Part shown: piece after piece, positions 8,977 to 22,584 of the stretch
Numbering within the stretch: the first letter of the stretch is position 1
How the letters are laid out: each line of letters starts with the position of its first letter
DNA from: Aphelocoma coerulescens
Taxonomy: Eukaryota; Chordata; Aves; Passeriformes; Corvidae
Assembly: GCF_041296385.1 (NCBI RefSeq)
Contig: NW_027183597.1
Location: 1 to 64,000 of the forward strand
DNA: 64,000 nucleotides
Direction: 5' to 3'
The notes under the pieces: generated by a model
Seen by the model: only the letters and a program-made list of their open reading frames with translations
What the model was told of the DNA's origin: nothing
Database searches by the model: none
Made by a program: the position numbers and the translations under genes

Positions 8977-11244
8977 CCCTGAGCTTCTGTGGTGGTGTCA
9001 CAGAGGAGCCAGGCTTCCTTGTAGTTCCCCAGCATCACAAAGGCTCTCCTGGGAGCCACGGGTCACAAAGCACCGTGGGCTCTGTGCAGCCCCGCTGTGT
9101 CACAATGGCCGCTGGCTTCCACGAGCCCCCGCAGTGTCCCAGTGGGCCCCGTGGCTTTAGGAGTGGGTGGCTGGGAGTTGGTGCCAGCGGCTGGGGGAGC
9201 AGCAGCAGGGACTGTGTGTGGACAGTGCCATGGCCACTTGTGTGGCCACTGGTGTCTCTGTGCCAGGCACAGCCGTGGTGTGTAACACCGGCTCTGGGTC
9301 CTTTGGCTGTGCAGGTGGCAGTCACGGCCTGGAGCAGGGCTGCTCCCGGGGGACAGCCTGGGGCAGGAGGCTGCTGGAGATTCATTCCCCACACTCCTTG
9401 TCATGAGGTGCTCAGAGTGATTGGAAAGGCTGTTGGCAGCAGGCAGTTCTCTGGGTTCAAGCTGTGGAGCTGTCAGCGGGAATGCAAAGGCCAAGCTGGT
9501 GAGCCTTTTGTCCTGGTGCCTTTAGTGTGTGAGCAGTCCCTGGTGCCGTTGTCTTTGGATCCTGAGTGTGGGAGAGGCAAGGCTTAGGATGGTGCGTAGA
9601 GCTGAGAAGGAAAGTGCCGAGAGCAGCGTGTGTGCTGCTGCTTTGAGGGGTGCAGTTGAAGTTGTAGGCAGCAAGAGCTTTCTCAGCTGGCCCTTTTGTG
9701 AGCTCTGCTTTTGCCAGATGACTTCCATCTTACCCTCTTACCATCTTAGCCTCTCATTTTTGCATATCCCAAACCCCCTTCCAAACATCCAGCAGCTGCT
9801 TGTAAAGAAGAAGTCCTAGAACAAAAAGCCAGTGCTGCCTTTCATAGCCCCTTTGCTGTCTATGAAGTAGAGGAAAGAAGCTAGTGAGACGCACTTTCTT
9901 TCTCAACTCCATAGAGCGCATCCTTCTCTCAAGGTGGCAGAGTCCTTGGCGGAAGTGAAGCATCTGCAGCTGCAGTTCAGACTGAGAGATGTGCCAGGAC
10001 AGGAAACATTTGCTGACCTTCCCTGTTCCCTGTGCAACATGATTCTCGCATCCCAGTCACTTTCACACACCTTCGGTACCCCTGAGTCCAAGCAGCTAAA
10101 GCTCACAGAGACAGAAGTGTCAGGAAGGAAAACGTTGCAAAAGCACCCCCTTCTCTTATCAGCATATAAATTGTGCACAACAGGCTGCGGCACCGAACCT
10201 TCCTTCTCAGATAGACATGCCATCACACTTTTCACTCTTGCAGCTCGGTTGAAAAGCTCCAGCAGCTGCTCCCGCAATAGCAAAAGGTTCTAGAAGTGAA
10301 AGCCAGTTTGGGGCTGCACCTTCTCCTTGCCGCATGTAAGCCACACCAAACTCCCTGATGCACTCTGTCCTCCCCTTCTCAAAGGAGTAGACGGTGGCAT
10401 CAGGACACACCTGTGTCCCAGCAGCTGGGTGCCCAGCCGGGAGCAGGAGCAGGGCTGGGGCTGCTCCCAAAGTTGCCCCGCCCCAATGCCAGAGCCGGAC
10501 ATATGCTGAGGGGGGGCTGGATCAGGCTTTATTGTCCAGCTGCATGCCAGGAGTGAGCACAAAATCTACCTGCATTCTCTGCAGCATGCCATCCTGGAGC
10601 AGAGCCATTGCCAAAGGAAGCCGTGAGCCCGTGCCAAGCCAGTGCCGGAGTGGGATCCTAGCAGCACCTGTGGAAGCCGGGAGAGAGGAGCCCACCTGGA
10701 GCAGGTTCGTGCAGGATTAATCATCCCGTGGCTTCCCACCAGGGTCCTGTTGCTTCCAAAAGGCCCCACAGTGTCACTGTGGCCCCTCGGTTCCACCAGG
10801 TTCCATAGCGTCACTGTGGTGCCCAGGGTTCCGTCAGCTTCGCCAGCATCCCCACGGTCTGCAGAGCTCCCCGAGCTTCTGTGGTGTCACAGTGGAGGCA
10901 GGGTTGCATCAGGTTCCATAGCATCAGCACGGTCTCCAGGGCTCCCAGAGGTTCTGTGGTGTCACAGTGGAGGCAGGGTTGCATCAGGTTCCATAGCATC
11001 ACCACAGTCTCCAGGGCTCCCTGAGCTTCTGTGGTGTCACAGTGGAGGCAGGGTTGCATCAGGTTCCATAGCATCAGCACGGTCTCCAGGGCTCCCAGAG
11101 GTTCTGTGGTGTCACAGAGGAGGCAGGGTTGCATCAGGTTCCATAGCATCACCACGGTCTCCAGGGCTCCCAGAGGTTCTGTGGTGTCACAGAGGAGGCA
11201 GGGTTGCATCAGGTTCCATAGCATCAGCACGGTCTCCAGGGCTC
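8977..11244 (+). repeat. Macrosatellite unit 5 (2268 bp, 5 core monomers)
   Basis: Core at 10870-11244: T-GG, T-CA, T-GG, A-CG, A-GG, last monomer with 'ggttccatag'. All nine markers and the core order match unit 1, four units upstream. Confidence 0.97.
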
Positions 11245-13512
11245 CCCTGAGCTTCTGTGGTGGTGTCACAGAGGAGGCAGGCTTCCTTGTAGTTCCCCAG
11301 CATCACAAAGGCTCTCCTGGGAGCCACGGGTCACAAAGCACCGTGGGCTCTGTGCAGCCCCGCTGTGTCACAATGGCCGCTGGCTTCCACGAGCCCCCGC
11401 AGTGTCCCAGTGGGCCCCGTGGCTTTAGGAGTGGGTGGCTGGGAGTTGGTGCCAGCGGCTGGGGGAGCAGCAGCAGGGACTGTGTGTGGACAGTGCCATG
11501 GCCACTTGTGTGGCCACTGGTGTCTCTGTGCCAGGCACAGCCGTGGTGTGTAACACCGGCTCCGGGTCCTTTGGCTGTGCAGGTGGCAGTCACGGCCTGG
11601 AGCAGGGCTGCTCCCGGGGGACAGCCTGGGGCAGGAGGCTGCTGGAGATTCATTCCCCACACTCCTTGTCATGAGGTGCTCAGAGTGATTGGAAAGGCTG
11701 TTGGCAGCAGGCAGTTCTCTGGGTTCAAGCTGTGGAGCTGTCAGCGGGAATGCAAAGGCCAAGCTGGTGAGCCTTTTGTCCTGGTGCCTTTAGTGTGTGA
11801 GCAGTCCCTGGTGCCGTTGTCTTTGGATCCTGAGTGTGGGAGAGGCAAGGCTTAGGATGGTGCGTAGAGCTGAGAAGGAAAGTGCCGAGAGCAGCGTGTG
11901 TGCTGCTGCTTTGAGGGGTGCAGTTGAAGTTGTAGGCAGCAAGAGCTTTCTCAGCTGGCCCTTTTGTGAGCTCTGCTTTTGCCAGATGACTTCCATCTTA
12001 CCCTCTTACCATCTTAGCCTCTCATTTTTGCATATCCCAAACCCCCTTCCAAACATCCAGCAGCTGCTTGTAAAGAAGAAGTCCTAGAACAAAAAGCCAG
12101 TGCTGCCTTTCATAGCCCCTTTGCTGTCTATGAAGTAGAGGAAAGAAGCTAGTGAGACGCACTTTCTTTCTCAACTCCATAGAGCGCATCCTTCTCTCAA
12201 GGTGGCAGAGTCCTTGGCGGAAGTGAAGCATCTGCAGCTGCAGTTCAGACTGAGAGATGTGCCAGGACAGGAAACATTTGCTGACCTTCCCTGTTCCCTG
12301 TGCAACATGATTCTCGCATCCCAGTCACTTTCACACACCTTCGGTACCCCTGAGTCCAAGCAGCTAAAGCTCACAGAGACAGAAGTGTCAGGAAGGAAAA
12401 CGTTGCAAAAGCACCCCCTTCTCTTATCAGCATATAAATTGTGCACAACAGGCTGCGGCACCGAACCTTCCTTCTCAGATAGACATGCCATCACACTTTT
12501 CACTCTTGCAGCTCGGTTGAAAAGCTCCAGCAGCTGCTCCCGCAATAGCAAAAGGTTCTAGAAGTGAAAGCCAGTTTGGGGCTGCACCTTCTCCTTGCCG
12601 CATGTAAGCCACACCAAACTCCCTGATGCACTCTGTCCTCCCCTTCTCAAAGGAGTAGACGGTGGCATCAGGACACACCTGTGTCCCAGCAGCTGGGTGC
12701 CCAGCCGGGAGCAGGAGCAGGGCTGGGGCTGCTCCCAAAGTTGCCCCGCCCCAATGCCAGAGCCGGACATATGCTGAGGGGGGGCTGGATCAGGCTTTAT
12801 TGTCCAGCTGCATGCCAGGAGTGAGCACAAAATCTACCTGCATTCTCTGCAGCATGCCATCCTGGAGCAGAGCCATTGCCAAAGGAAGCCGTGAGCCCGT
12901 GCCAAGCCAGTGCCGGAGTGGGATCCTAGCAGCACCTGTGGAAGCCGGGAGAGAGGAGCCCACCTGGAGCAGGTTCGTGCAGGATTAATCATCCCGTGGC
13001 TTCCCACCAGGGTCCTGTTGCTTCCAAAAGGCCCCACAGTGTCACTGTGGCCCCTCGGTTCCACCAGGTTCCATAGCGTCACTGTGGTGCCCAGGGTTCC
13101 GTCAGCTTCGCCAGCATCCCCACGGTCTGCAGAGCTCCCCGAGCTTCTGTGGTGTCACAGTGGAGGCAGGGTTGCATCAGGTTCCATAGCATCAGCACGG
13201 TCTCCAGGGCTCCCAGAGGTTCTGTGGTGTCACAGTGGAGGCAGGGTTGCATCAGGTTCCATAGCATCACCACAGTCTCCAGGGCTCCCTGAGCTTCTGT
13301 GGTGTCACAGTGGAGGCAGGGTTGCATCAGGTTCCATAGCATCAGCACGGTCTCCAGGGCTCCCAGAGGTTCTGTGGTGTCACAGAGGAGGCAGGGTTGC
13401 ATCAGGTTCCATAGCATCAGCACGGTCTCCAGGGCTCCCAGAGGTTCTGTGGTGTCACAGAGGAGGCAGGGTTGCATCAGGTTCAATAGCATCAGCACGG
13501 TCTCCAGGGCTC
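11245..13512 (+). repeat. Macrosatellite unit 6 (2268 bp, 5 core monomers)
   Basis: Core at 13138-13512: T-GG, T-CA, T-GG, A-GG, A-GG*. Markers: M1 G, M3 C, M5/M6 C/C, so the body matches unit 2 four units upstream, but the core has five monomers rather than four. Confidence 0.97.
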
Positions 13513-15780
13513 CCCTGAGCTTCTGTGGTGGTGTCACAGAGGAGGCAGGCTTCCTTGTAGTTCCCCAGCATCACAAAGGCTCTCCTGGGAGCCACGGGTC
13601 ACAAAGCACCGTGGGCTCTGTGCAGCCCCGCTGTGTCACAATGGCCGCTGGCTTCCACGAGCCCCCGCAGTGTCCCAGTGGGCCCCGTGGCTTTAGGAGT
13701 GGGTGGCTGGGAGTTGGTGCCAGCGGCTGGGGGAGCAGCAGCAGGGACTGTGTGTGGACAGTGCCATGGCCACTTGTGTGGCCACTGGTGTCTCTGTGCC
13801 AGGCACAGCCGTGGTGTGTAACACCGGCTCTGGGTCCTTTGGCTGTGCAGGTGGCAGTCACGGCCTGGAGCAGGGCTGCTCCCGGGGGACAGCCTGGGGC
13901 AGGAGGCTGCTGGAGATTCATTCCCCACACTCCTTGTCATGAGGTGCTCAGAGTGATTGGAAAGGCTGTTGGCAGCAGGCAGTTCTCTGGGTTCAAGCTG
14001 TGGAGCTGTCAGCGGGAATGCAAAGGCCAAGCTGGTGAGCCTTTTTTCCTGGTGCCTTTAGTGTGTGAGCAGTCCCTGGTGCCGTTGTCTTTGGATCCTG
14101 AGTGTGGGAGAGGCAAGGCTTAGGATGGTGCGTAGAGCTGAGAAGGAAAGTGCCGAGAGCAGCGTGTGTGCTGCTGCTTTGAGGGGTGCAGTTGAAGTTG
14201 TAGGCAGCAAGAGCTTTCTCAGCTGGCCCTTTTGTGAGCTCTGCTTTTGCCAGATGACTTCCATCTTACCCTCTTACCATCTTAGCCTCTCATTTTTGCA
14301 TATCCCAAACCCCCTTCCAAACATCCAGCAGCTGCTTGTAAAGAAGAAGTCCTAGAACAAAAAGCCAGTGCTGCCTTTCATAGCCCCTTTGCTGTCTATG
14401 AAGTAGAGGAAAGAAGCTAGTGAGACGCACTTTCTTTCTCAACTCCATAGAGCGCATCCTTCTCTCAAGGTGGCAGAGTCCTTGGCGGAAGTGAAGCATC
14501 TGCAGCTGCAGTTCAGACTGAGAGATGTGCCAGGACAGGAAACATTTGCTGACCTTCCCTGTTCCCTGTGCAACATGATTCTCGCATCCCAGTCACTTTC
14601 ACACACCTTCGGTACCCCTGAGTCCAAGCAGCTAAAGCTCACAGAGACAGAAGTGTCAGGAAGGAAAACGTTGCAAAAGCACCCCCTTCTCTTATCAGCA
14701 TATAAATTGTGCACAACAGGCTGCGGCACCGAACCTTCCTTCTCAGATAGACATGCCATCACACTTTTCACTCTTGCAGCTCGGTTGAAAAGCTCCAGCA
14801 GCTGCTCCCGCAATAGCAAAAGGTTCTAGAAGTGAAAGCCAGTTTGGGGCTGCACCTTCTCCTTGCCGCATGTAAGCCACACCAAACTCCCTGATGCACT
14901 CTGTCCTCCCCTTCTCAAAGGAGTAGACGGTGGCATCAGGACACACCTGTGTCCCAGCAGCTGGGTGCCCAGCCGGGAGCAGGAGCAGGGCTGGGGCTGC
15001 TCCCAAAGTTGCCCCGCCCCAATGCCAGAGCCGGACATATGCTGAGGGGGGGCTGGATCAGGCTTTATTGTCCAGCTGCATGCCAGGAGTGAGCACAAAA
15101 TCTACCTGCATTCTCTGCAGCATGCCATCCTGGAGCAGAGCCATTGCCAAAGGAAGCCGTGAGCCCGTGCCAAGCCAGTGCCGGAGTGGGATCCTAGCAG
15201 CACCTGTGGAAGCCGGGAGAGAGGAGCCCACCTGGAGCAGGTTCGTGCAGGATTAATCATCCCGTGGCTTCCCACCAGGGTCCTGTTGCTTCCAAAAGGC
15301 CCCACAGTGTCACTGTGGCCCCTCGGTTCCACCAGGTTCCATAGCGTCACTGTGGTGCCCAGGGTTCCGTCAGCTTCGCCAGCATCCCCACGGTCTGCAG
15401 AGCTCCCCGAGCTTCTGTGGTGTCACAGTGGAGGCAGGGTTGCATCAGGTTCCATAGCATCAGCACGGTCTCCAGGGCTCCCAGAGGTTCTGTGGTGTCA
15501 CAGTGGAGGCAGGATTGCATCAGGTTCCATAGCATCACCACAGTCTCCAGGGCTCCCTGAGCTTCTGTGGTGTCACAGTGGAGGCAGGGTTGCATCAGGT
15601 TCCATAGCATCAGCACGGTCTCCAGGGCTCCCAGAGGTTCTGTGGTGTCACAGAGGAGGCAGGGTTGCATCAGGTTCCATAGCATCAGCACGGTCTCCAG
15701 GGCTCCCAGAGGTTCTGTGGTGTCACAGAGGAGGCAGGGTTGCATCAGGTTCAATAGCATCAGCACGGTCTCCAGGGCTC
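13513..15780 (+). repeat. Macrosatellite unit 7 (2268 bp, 5 core monomers)
   Basis: Core at 15406-15780: T-GG, T-CA (with 'aggattgcat' as in unit 4), T-GG, A-GG, A-GG*. Markers: M1 G, M4 T, M5/M6 C/C; the body markers match unit 3 four units upstream. Confidence 0.97.
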
Positions 15781-18048
15781 CCCTGAGCTTCTGTGGTGGT
15801 GTCACAGAGGAGCCAGGCTTCCTTGTAGTTCCCCAGCATCACAAAGGCTCTCCTGGGAGCCACGGGTCACAAAGCACCGTGGGCTCTGTGCAGCCCCGCT
15901 GTGTCACAATGGCCGCTGGCTTCCACGAGCCCCCGCAGTGTCCCAGTGGGCCCCGTGGCTTTAGGAGTGGGTGGCTGGGAGTTGGTGCCAGCGGCTGGGG
16001 GAGCAGCAGCAGGGACTGTGTGTGGACAGTGCCATGGCCACTTGTGTGGCCACTGGTGTCTCTGTGCCAGGCACAGCCGTGGTGTGTAACACCGGCTCTG
16101 GGTCCTTTGGCTGTGCAGGTGGCAGTCACGGCCTGGAGCAGGGCTGCTCCCGGGGGACAGCCTGGGGCAGGAGGCTGCTGGAGATTCATTCCCCACACTC
16201 CTTGTCATGAGGTGCTCAGAGTGATTGGAAAGGCTGTTGGCAGCAGGCAGTTCTCTGGGTTCAAGCTGTGGAGCTGTCAGCGGGAATGCAAAGGCCAAGC
16301 TGGTGAGCCTTTTGTCCTGGTGCCTTTAGTGTGTGAGCAGTCCCTGGTGCCGTTGTCTTTGGATCCTGAGTGTGGGAGAGGCAAGGCTTAGGATGGTGCG
16401 TAGAGCTGAGAAGGAAAGTGCCGAGAGCAGCGTGTGTGCTGCTGCTTTGAGGGGTGCAGTTGAAGTTGTAGGCAGCAAGAGCTTTCTCAGCTGGCCCTTT
16501 TGTGAGCTCTGCTTTTGCCAGATGACTTCCATCTTACCCTCTTACCATCTTAGCCTCTCATTTTTGCATATCCCAAACCCCCTTCCAAACATCCAGCAGC
16601 TGCTTGTAAAGAAGAAGTCCTAGAACAAAAAGCCAGTGCTGCCTTTCATAGCCCCTTTGCTGTCTATGAAGTAGAGGAAAGAAGCTAGTGAGACGCACTT
16701 TCTTTCTCAACTCCATAGAGCGCATCCTTCTCTCAAGGTGGCAGAGTCCTTGGCGGAAGTGAAGCATCTGCAGCTGCAGTTCAGACTGAGAGATGTGCCA
16801 GGACAGGAAACATTTGCTGACCTTCCCTGTTCCCTGTGCAACATGATTCTCGCATCCCAGTCACTTTCACACACCTTCGGTACCCCTGAGTCCAAGCAGC
16901 TAAAGCTCACAGAGACAGAAGTGTCAGGAAGGAAAACGTTGCAAAAGCACCCCCTTCTCTTATCAGCATATAAATTGTGCACAACAGGCTGCGGCACCGA
17001 ACCTTCCTTCTCAGATAGACATGCCATCACACTTTTCACTCTTGCAGCTCGGTTGAAAAGCTCCAGCAGCTGCTCCCGCAATAGCAAAAGGTTCTAGAAG
17101 TGAAAGCCAGTTTGGGGCTGCACCTTCTCCTTGCCGCATGTAAGCCACACCAAACTCCCTGATGCACTCTGTCCTCCCCTTCTCAAAGGAGTAGACGGTG
17201 GCATCAGGACACACCTGTGTCCCAGCAGCTGGGTGCCCAGCCGGGAGCAGGAGCAGGGCTGGGGCTGCTCCCAAAGTTGCCCCGCCCCAATGCCAGAGCC
17301 GGACATATGCTGAGGGGGGGCTGGATCAGGCTTTATTGTCCAGCTGCATGCCAGGAGTGAGCACAAAATCTACCTGCATTCTCTGCAGCATGCCATCCTG
17401 GAGCAGAGCCATTGCCAAAGGAAGCCGTGAGCCCGTGCCAAGCCAGTGCCGGAGTGGGATCCTAGCAGCACCTGTGGAAGCCGGGAGAGAGGAGCCCACC
17501 TGGAGCAGGTTCGTGCAGGATTAATCATCCCGTGGCTTCCCACCAGGGTCCTGTTGCTTCCAAAAGGCCCCACAGTGTCACTGTGGCCCCTCGGTTCCAC
17601 CAGGTTCCATAGCGTCACTGTGGTGCCCAGGGTTCCGTCAGCTTCGCCAGCATCCCCACGGTCTGCAGAGCTCCCCGAGCTTCTGTGGTGTCACAGTGGA
17701 GGCAGGGTTGCATCAGGTTCCATAGCATCAGCACGGTCTCCAGGGCTCCCAGAGGTTCTGTGGTGTCACAGTGGAGGCAGGGTTGCATCAGGTTCCATAG
17801 CATCACCACAGTCTCCAGGGCTCCCTGAGCTTCTGTGGTGTCACAGTGGAGGCAGGGTTGCATCAGGTTCCATAGCATCAGCACGGTCTCCAGGGCTCCC
17901 AGAGGTTCTATGGTGTCACAGAGGAGGCAGGGTTGCATCAGGTTCCATAGCATCACCACGGTCTCCAGGGCTCCCAGAGGTTCTGTGGTGTCACAGAGGA
18001 GGCAGGGTTGCATCAGGTTCAATAGCATCAGCACGGTCTCCAGGGCTC
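15781..18048 (+). repeat. Macrosatellite unit 8 (2268 bp, 5 core monomers)
   Basis: Core at 17674-18048: T-GG, T-CA, T-GG, A-CG, A-GG*. Markers: M1 C, M5/M6 C/C. It is the last unit of the first uninterrupted C/C block. Private substitution: A at 17910 in the fourth monomer, where other monomers have G. Confidence 0.97.
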
Positions 18049-20316
18049 CCCTGAGCTTCTGTGGTGGTGTCACAGAGGAGGCAGGCTTCCTTGTAGTTCC
18101 CCAGCATCACAAAGGCTCTCCTGGGAGCCACGGGTCACAAAGCACCGTGGGCTCTGTGCAGCCCCGCTGTGTCACAATGGCCGCTGGCTTCCACGAGCCC
18201 CCGCAGTGTCCCAGTGGGCCCCGTGGCTTTAGGAGTGGGTGGCTGGGAGTTGGTGCCAGCGGCTGGGGGAGCAGCAGCAGGGACTGTGTGTGGACAGTGC
18301 CATGGCCACTTGTGTGGCCACTGGTGTCTCTGTGCCAGGCACAGCCGTGGTGTGTAACACCGGCTCTGGGTCCTTTGGCTGTGCAGGTGGCAGTCACGGC
18401 CTGGAGCAGGGCTGCTCCCGGGGGACAGCCTGGGGCAGGAGGCTGCTGGAGATTCATTCCCCACACTCCTTGTCATGAGGTGCTCAGAGTGATTGGAAAG
18501 GCTGTTGGCAGCAGGCAGTTCTCTGGGTTCAAGCTGTGGAGCTGTCAGCGGGAATGCAAAGGCCAAGCTGGTGAGCCTTTTGTCCTGGTGCCTTTAGTGT
18601 GTGAGCAGTCCCTGGTGCCGTTGTCTTTGGATCCTGAGTGTGGGAGAGGCAAGGCTTAGGATGGTGCGTAGAGCTGAGAAGGAAAGTGCCGAGAGCAGCG
18701 TGTGTGCTGCTGCTTTGAGGGGTGCAGTTGAAGTTGTAGGCAGCAAGAGCTTTCTCAGCTGGCCCTTTTGTGAGCTCTGCTTTTGCCAGATGACTTCCAT
18801 CTTACCCTCTTACCATCTTAGCCTCTCATTTTTGCATATCCCAAACCCCCTTCCAAACATCCAGCAGCTGCTTGTAAAGAAGAAGTCCTAGAACAAAAAG
18901 CCAGTGCTGCCTTTCATAGCCCCTTTGCTGTCTATGAAGTAGAGGAAAGAAGCTAGTGAGACGCACTTTCTTTCTCAACTCCATAGAGCGCATCCTTCTC
19001 TCAAGGTGGCAGAGTCCTTGGCGGAAGTGAAGCATCTGCAGCTGCAGTTCAGACTGAGAGATGTGCCAGGACAGGAAACATTTGCTGACCTTCCCTGTTC
19101 CCTGTGCAACATGATTCTCGCATCCCAGTCACTTTCACATACCTTCGGTATCCCTGAGTCCAAGCAGCTAAAGCTCACAGAGACAGAAGTGTCAGGAAGG
19201 AAAACGTTGCAAAAGCACCCCCTTCTCTTATCAGCATATAAATTGTGCACAACAGGCTGCGGCACCGAACCTTCCTTCTCAGATAGACATGCCATCACAC
19301 TTTTCACTCTTGCAGCTCGGTTGAAAAGCTCCAGCAGCTGCTCCCGCAATAGCAAAAGGTTCTAGAAGTGAAAGCCAGTTTGGGGCTGCACCTTCTCCTT
19401 GCCGCATGTAAGCCACACCAAACTCCCTGATGCACTCTGTCCTCCCCTTCTCAAAGGAGTAGACGGTGGCATCAGGACACACCTGTGTCCCAGCAGCTGG
19501 GTGCCCAGCCGGGAGCAGGAGCAGGGCTGGGGCTGCTCCCAAAGTTGCCCCGCCCCAATGCCAGAGCCGGACATATGCTGAGGCGGGGCTGGATCAGGCT
19601 TTATTGTCCAGCTGCATGCCAGGAGTGAGCACAAAATCTACCTGCATTCTCTGCAGCATGCCATCCTGGAGCAGAGCCATTGCCAAAGGAAGCCGTGAGC
19701 CCGTGCCAAGCCAGTGCCGGAGTGGGATCCTAGCAGCACCTGTGGAAGCCGGGAGAGAGGAGCCCACCTGGAGCAGGTTCGTGCAGGATTAATCATCCCG
19801 TGGCTTCCCACCAGGGTCCTGTTGCTTCCAAAAGGCCCCACAGTGTCACTGTGGCCCCTCGGTTCCACCAGGTTCCATAGCGTCACTGTGGTGCCCAGGG
19901 TTCCGTCAGCTTCGCCAGCATCCCCACGGTCTGCAGAGCTCCCCGAGCTTCTGTGGTGTCACAGTGGAGGCAGGGTTGCATCAGGTTCCATAGCATCAGC
20001 ACGGTCTCCAGGGCTCCCAGAGGTTCTGTGGTGTCACAGTGGAGGCAGGGTTGCATCAGGTTCCATAGCATCACCACAGTCTCCAGGGCTCCCTGAGCTT
20101 CTGTGGTGTCACAGTGGAGGCAGGGTTGCATCAGGTTCCATAGCATCAGCACGGTCTCCAGAGCTCCCAGAGGTTCTGTGGTGTCACAGAGGAGGCAGGG
20201 TTGCATCAGGTTCCATAGCATCAGCACGGTCTCCAGGGCTCCCAGAGGTTCTGTGGTGTCACAGAGGAGGCAGGGTTGCATCAGGTTCAATAGCATCAGC
20301 ACGGTCTCCAGGGCTC
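18049..20316 (+). repeat. Macrosatellite unit 9 (2268 bp, 5 core monomers)
   Basis: Core at 19942-20316: T-GG, T-CA, T-GG(e), A-GG, A-GG*. It is the first unit with M5/M6 T/T, which destroys the GGTACC site present in C/C units. M9 is C (19584), turning a G7 run into a GC-box-like GGCGGGGC. Confidence 0.97.
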
Positions 20317-22584
20317 CCCTGAGCTTCTGTGGTGGTGTCACAGAGGAGGCAGGCTTCCTTGTAGTTCCCCAGCATCACAAAGGCTCTCCTGGGAGCCACG
20401 GGTCACAAAGCACCGTGGGCTCTGTGCAGCCCCGCTGTGTCACAATGGCCGCTGGCTTCCACGAGCCCCCGCAGTGTCCCAGTGGGCCCCGTGGCTTTAG
20501 GAGTGGGTGGCTGGGAGTTGGTGCCAGCGGCTGGGGGAGCAGCAGCAGGGACTGTGTGTGGACAGTGCCATGGCCACTTGTGTGGCCACTGGTGTCTCTG
20601 TGCCAGGCACAGCCGTGGTGTGTAACACCGGCTCTGGGTCCTTTGGCTGTGCAGGTGGCAGTCACGGCCTGGAGCAGGGCTGCTCCCGGGGGACAGCCTG
20701 GGGCAGGAGGCTGCTGGAGATTCATTCCCCACACTCCTTGTCATGAGGTGCTCAGAGTGATTGGAAAGGCTGTTGGCAGCAGGCAGTTCTCTGGGTTCAA
20801 GCTGTGGAGCTGTCAGCGGGAATGCAAAGGCCAAGCTGGTGAGCCTTTTGTCCTGGTGCCTTTAGTGTGTGAGCAGTCCCTGGTGCCGTTGTCTTTGGAT
20901 CCTGAGTGTGGGAGAGGCAAGGCTTAGGATGGTGCGTAGAGCTGAGAAGGAAAGTGCCGAGAGCAGCGTGTGTGCTGCTGCTTTGAGGGGTGCAGTTGAA
21001 GTTGTAGGCAGCAAGAGCTTTCTCAGCTGGCCCTTTTGTGAGCTCTGCTTTTGCCAGATGACTTCCATCTTACCCTCTTACCATCTTAGCCTCTCATTTT
21101 TGCATATCCCAAACCCCCTTCCAAACATCCAGCAGCTGCTTGTAAAGAAGAAGTCCTAGAACAAAAAGCCAGTGCTGCCTTTCATAGCCCCTTTGCTGTC
21201 TATGAAGTAGAGGAAAGAAGCTAGTGAGACGCACTTTCTTTCTCAACTCCATAGAGCGCATCCTTCTCTCAAGGTGGCAGAGTCCTTGGCGGAAGTGAAG
21301 CATCTGCAGCTGCAGTTCAGACTGAGAGATGTGCCAGGACAGGAAACATTTGCTGACCTTCCCTGTTCCCTGTGCAACATGATTCTCGCATCCCAGTCAC
21401 TTTCACATACCTTCGGTATCCCTGAGTCCAAGCAGCTAAAGCTCACAGAGACAGAAGTGTCAGGAAGGAAAACGTTCCAAAAGCACCCCCTTCTCTTATC
21501 AGCATATAAATTGTGCACAACAGGCTGCGGCACCGAACCTTCCTTCTCAGATAGGCATGCCATCACACTTTTCACTCTTGCAGCTCGGTTGAAAAGCTCC
21601 AGCAGCTGCTCCCGCAATAGCAAAAGGTTCTAGAAGTGAAAGCCAGTTTGGGGCTGCACCTTCTCCTTGCCGCATGTAAGCCACACCAAACTCCCTGATG
21701 CACTCTGTCCTCCCCTTCTCAAAGGAGTAGACGGTGGCATCAGGACACACCTGTGTCCCAGCAGCTGGGTGCCCAGCCGGGAGCAGGAGCAGGGCTGGGG
21801 CTGCTCCCAAAGTTGCCCCGCCCCAATGCCAGAGCCGGACATATGCTGAGGGGGGGCTGGATCAGGCTTTATTGTCCAGCTGCATGCCAGGAGTGAGCAC
21901 AAAATCTACCTGCATTCTCTGCAGCATGCCATCCTGGAGCAGAGCCATTGCCAAAGGAAGCCGTGAGCCCGTGCCAAGCCAGTGCCGGAGTGGGATCCTA
22001 GCAGCACCTGTGGAAGCCGGGAGAGAGGAGCCCACCTGGAGCAGGTTCGTGCAGGATTAATCATCCCGTGGCTTCCCACCAGGGTCCTGTTGCTTCCAAA
22101 AGGCCCCACAGTGTCACTGTGGCCCCTCGGTTCCACCAGGTTCCATAGCGTCACTGTGGTGCCCAGGGTTCCGTCAGCTTCGCCAGCATCCCCACGGTCT
22201 GCAGAGCTCCCCGAGCTTCTGTGGTGTCACAGTGGAGGCAGGGTTGCATCAGGTTCCATAGCATCAGCACGGTCTCCAGGGCTCCCAGAGGTTCTGTGGT
22301 GTCACAGTGGAGGCAGGGTTGCATCAGGTTCCATAGCATCACCACAGTCTCCAGGGCTCCCTGAGCTTCTGTGGTGTCACAGTGGAGGCAGGGTTGCATC
22401 AGGTTCCATAGCATCAGCACGGTCTCCAGAGCTCCCAGAGGTTCTGTGGTGTCACAGAGGAGGCAGGGTTGCATCAGGTTCCATAGCATCAGCACGGTCT
22501 CCAGGGCTCCCAGAGGTTCTGTGGTGTCACAGAGGAGGCAGGGTTGCATCAGGTTCAATAGCATCAGCACGGTCTCCAGGGCTC
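20317..22584 (+). repeat. Macrosatellite unit 10 (2268 bp, 5 core monomers)
   Basis: Core at 22210-22584, same order as unit 9: T-GG, T-CA, T-GG(e), A-GG, A-GG*. Markers: M1 G, M5/M6 T/T, M7 C (shared only with unit 21), M8 G. Confidence 0.97.
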
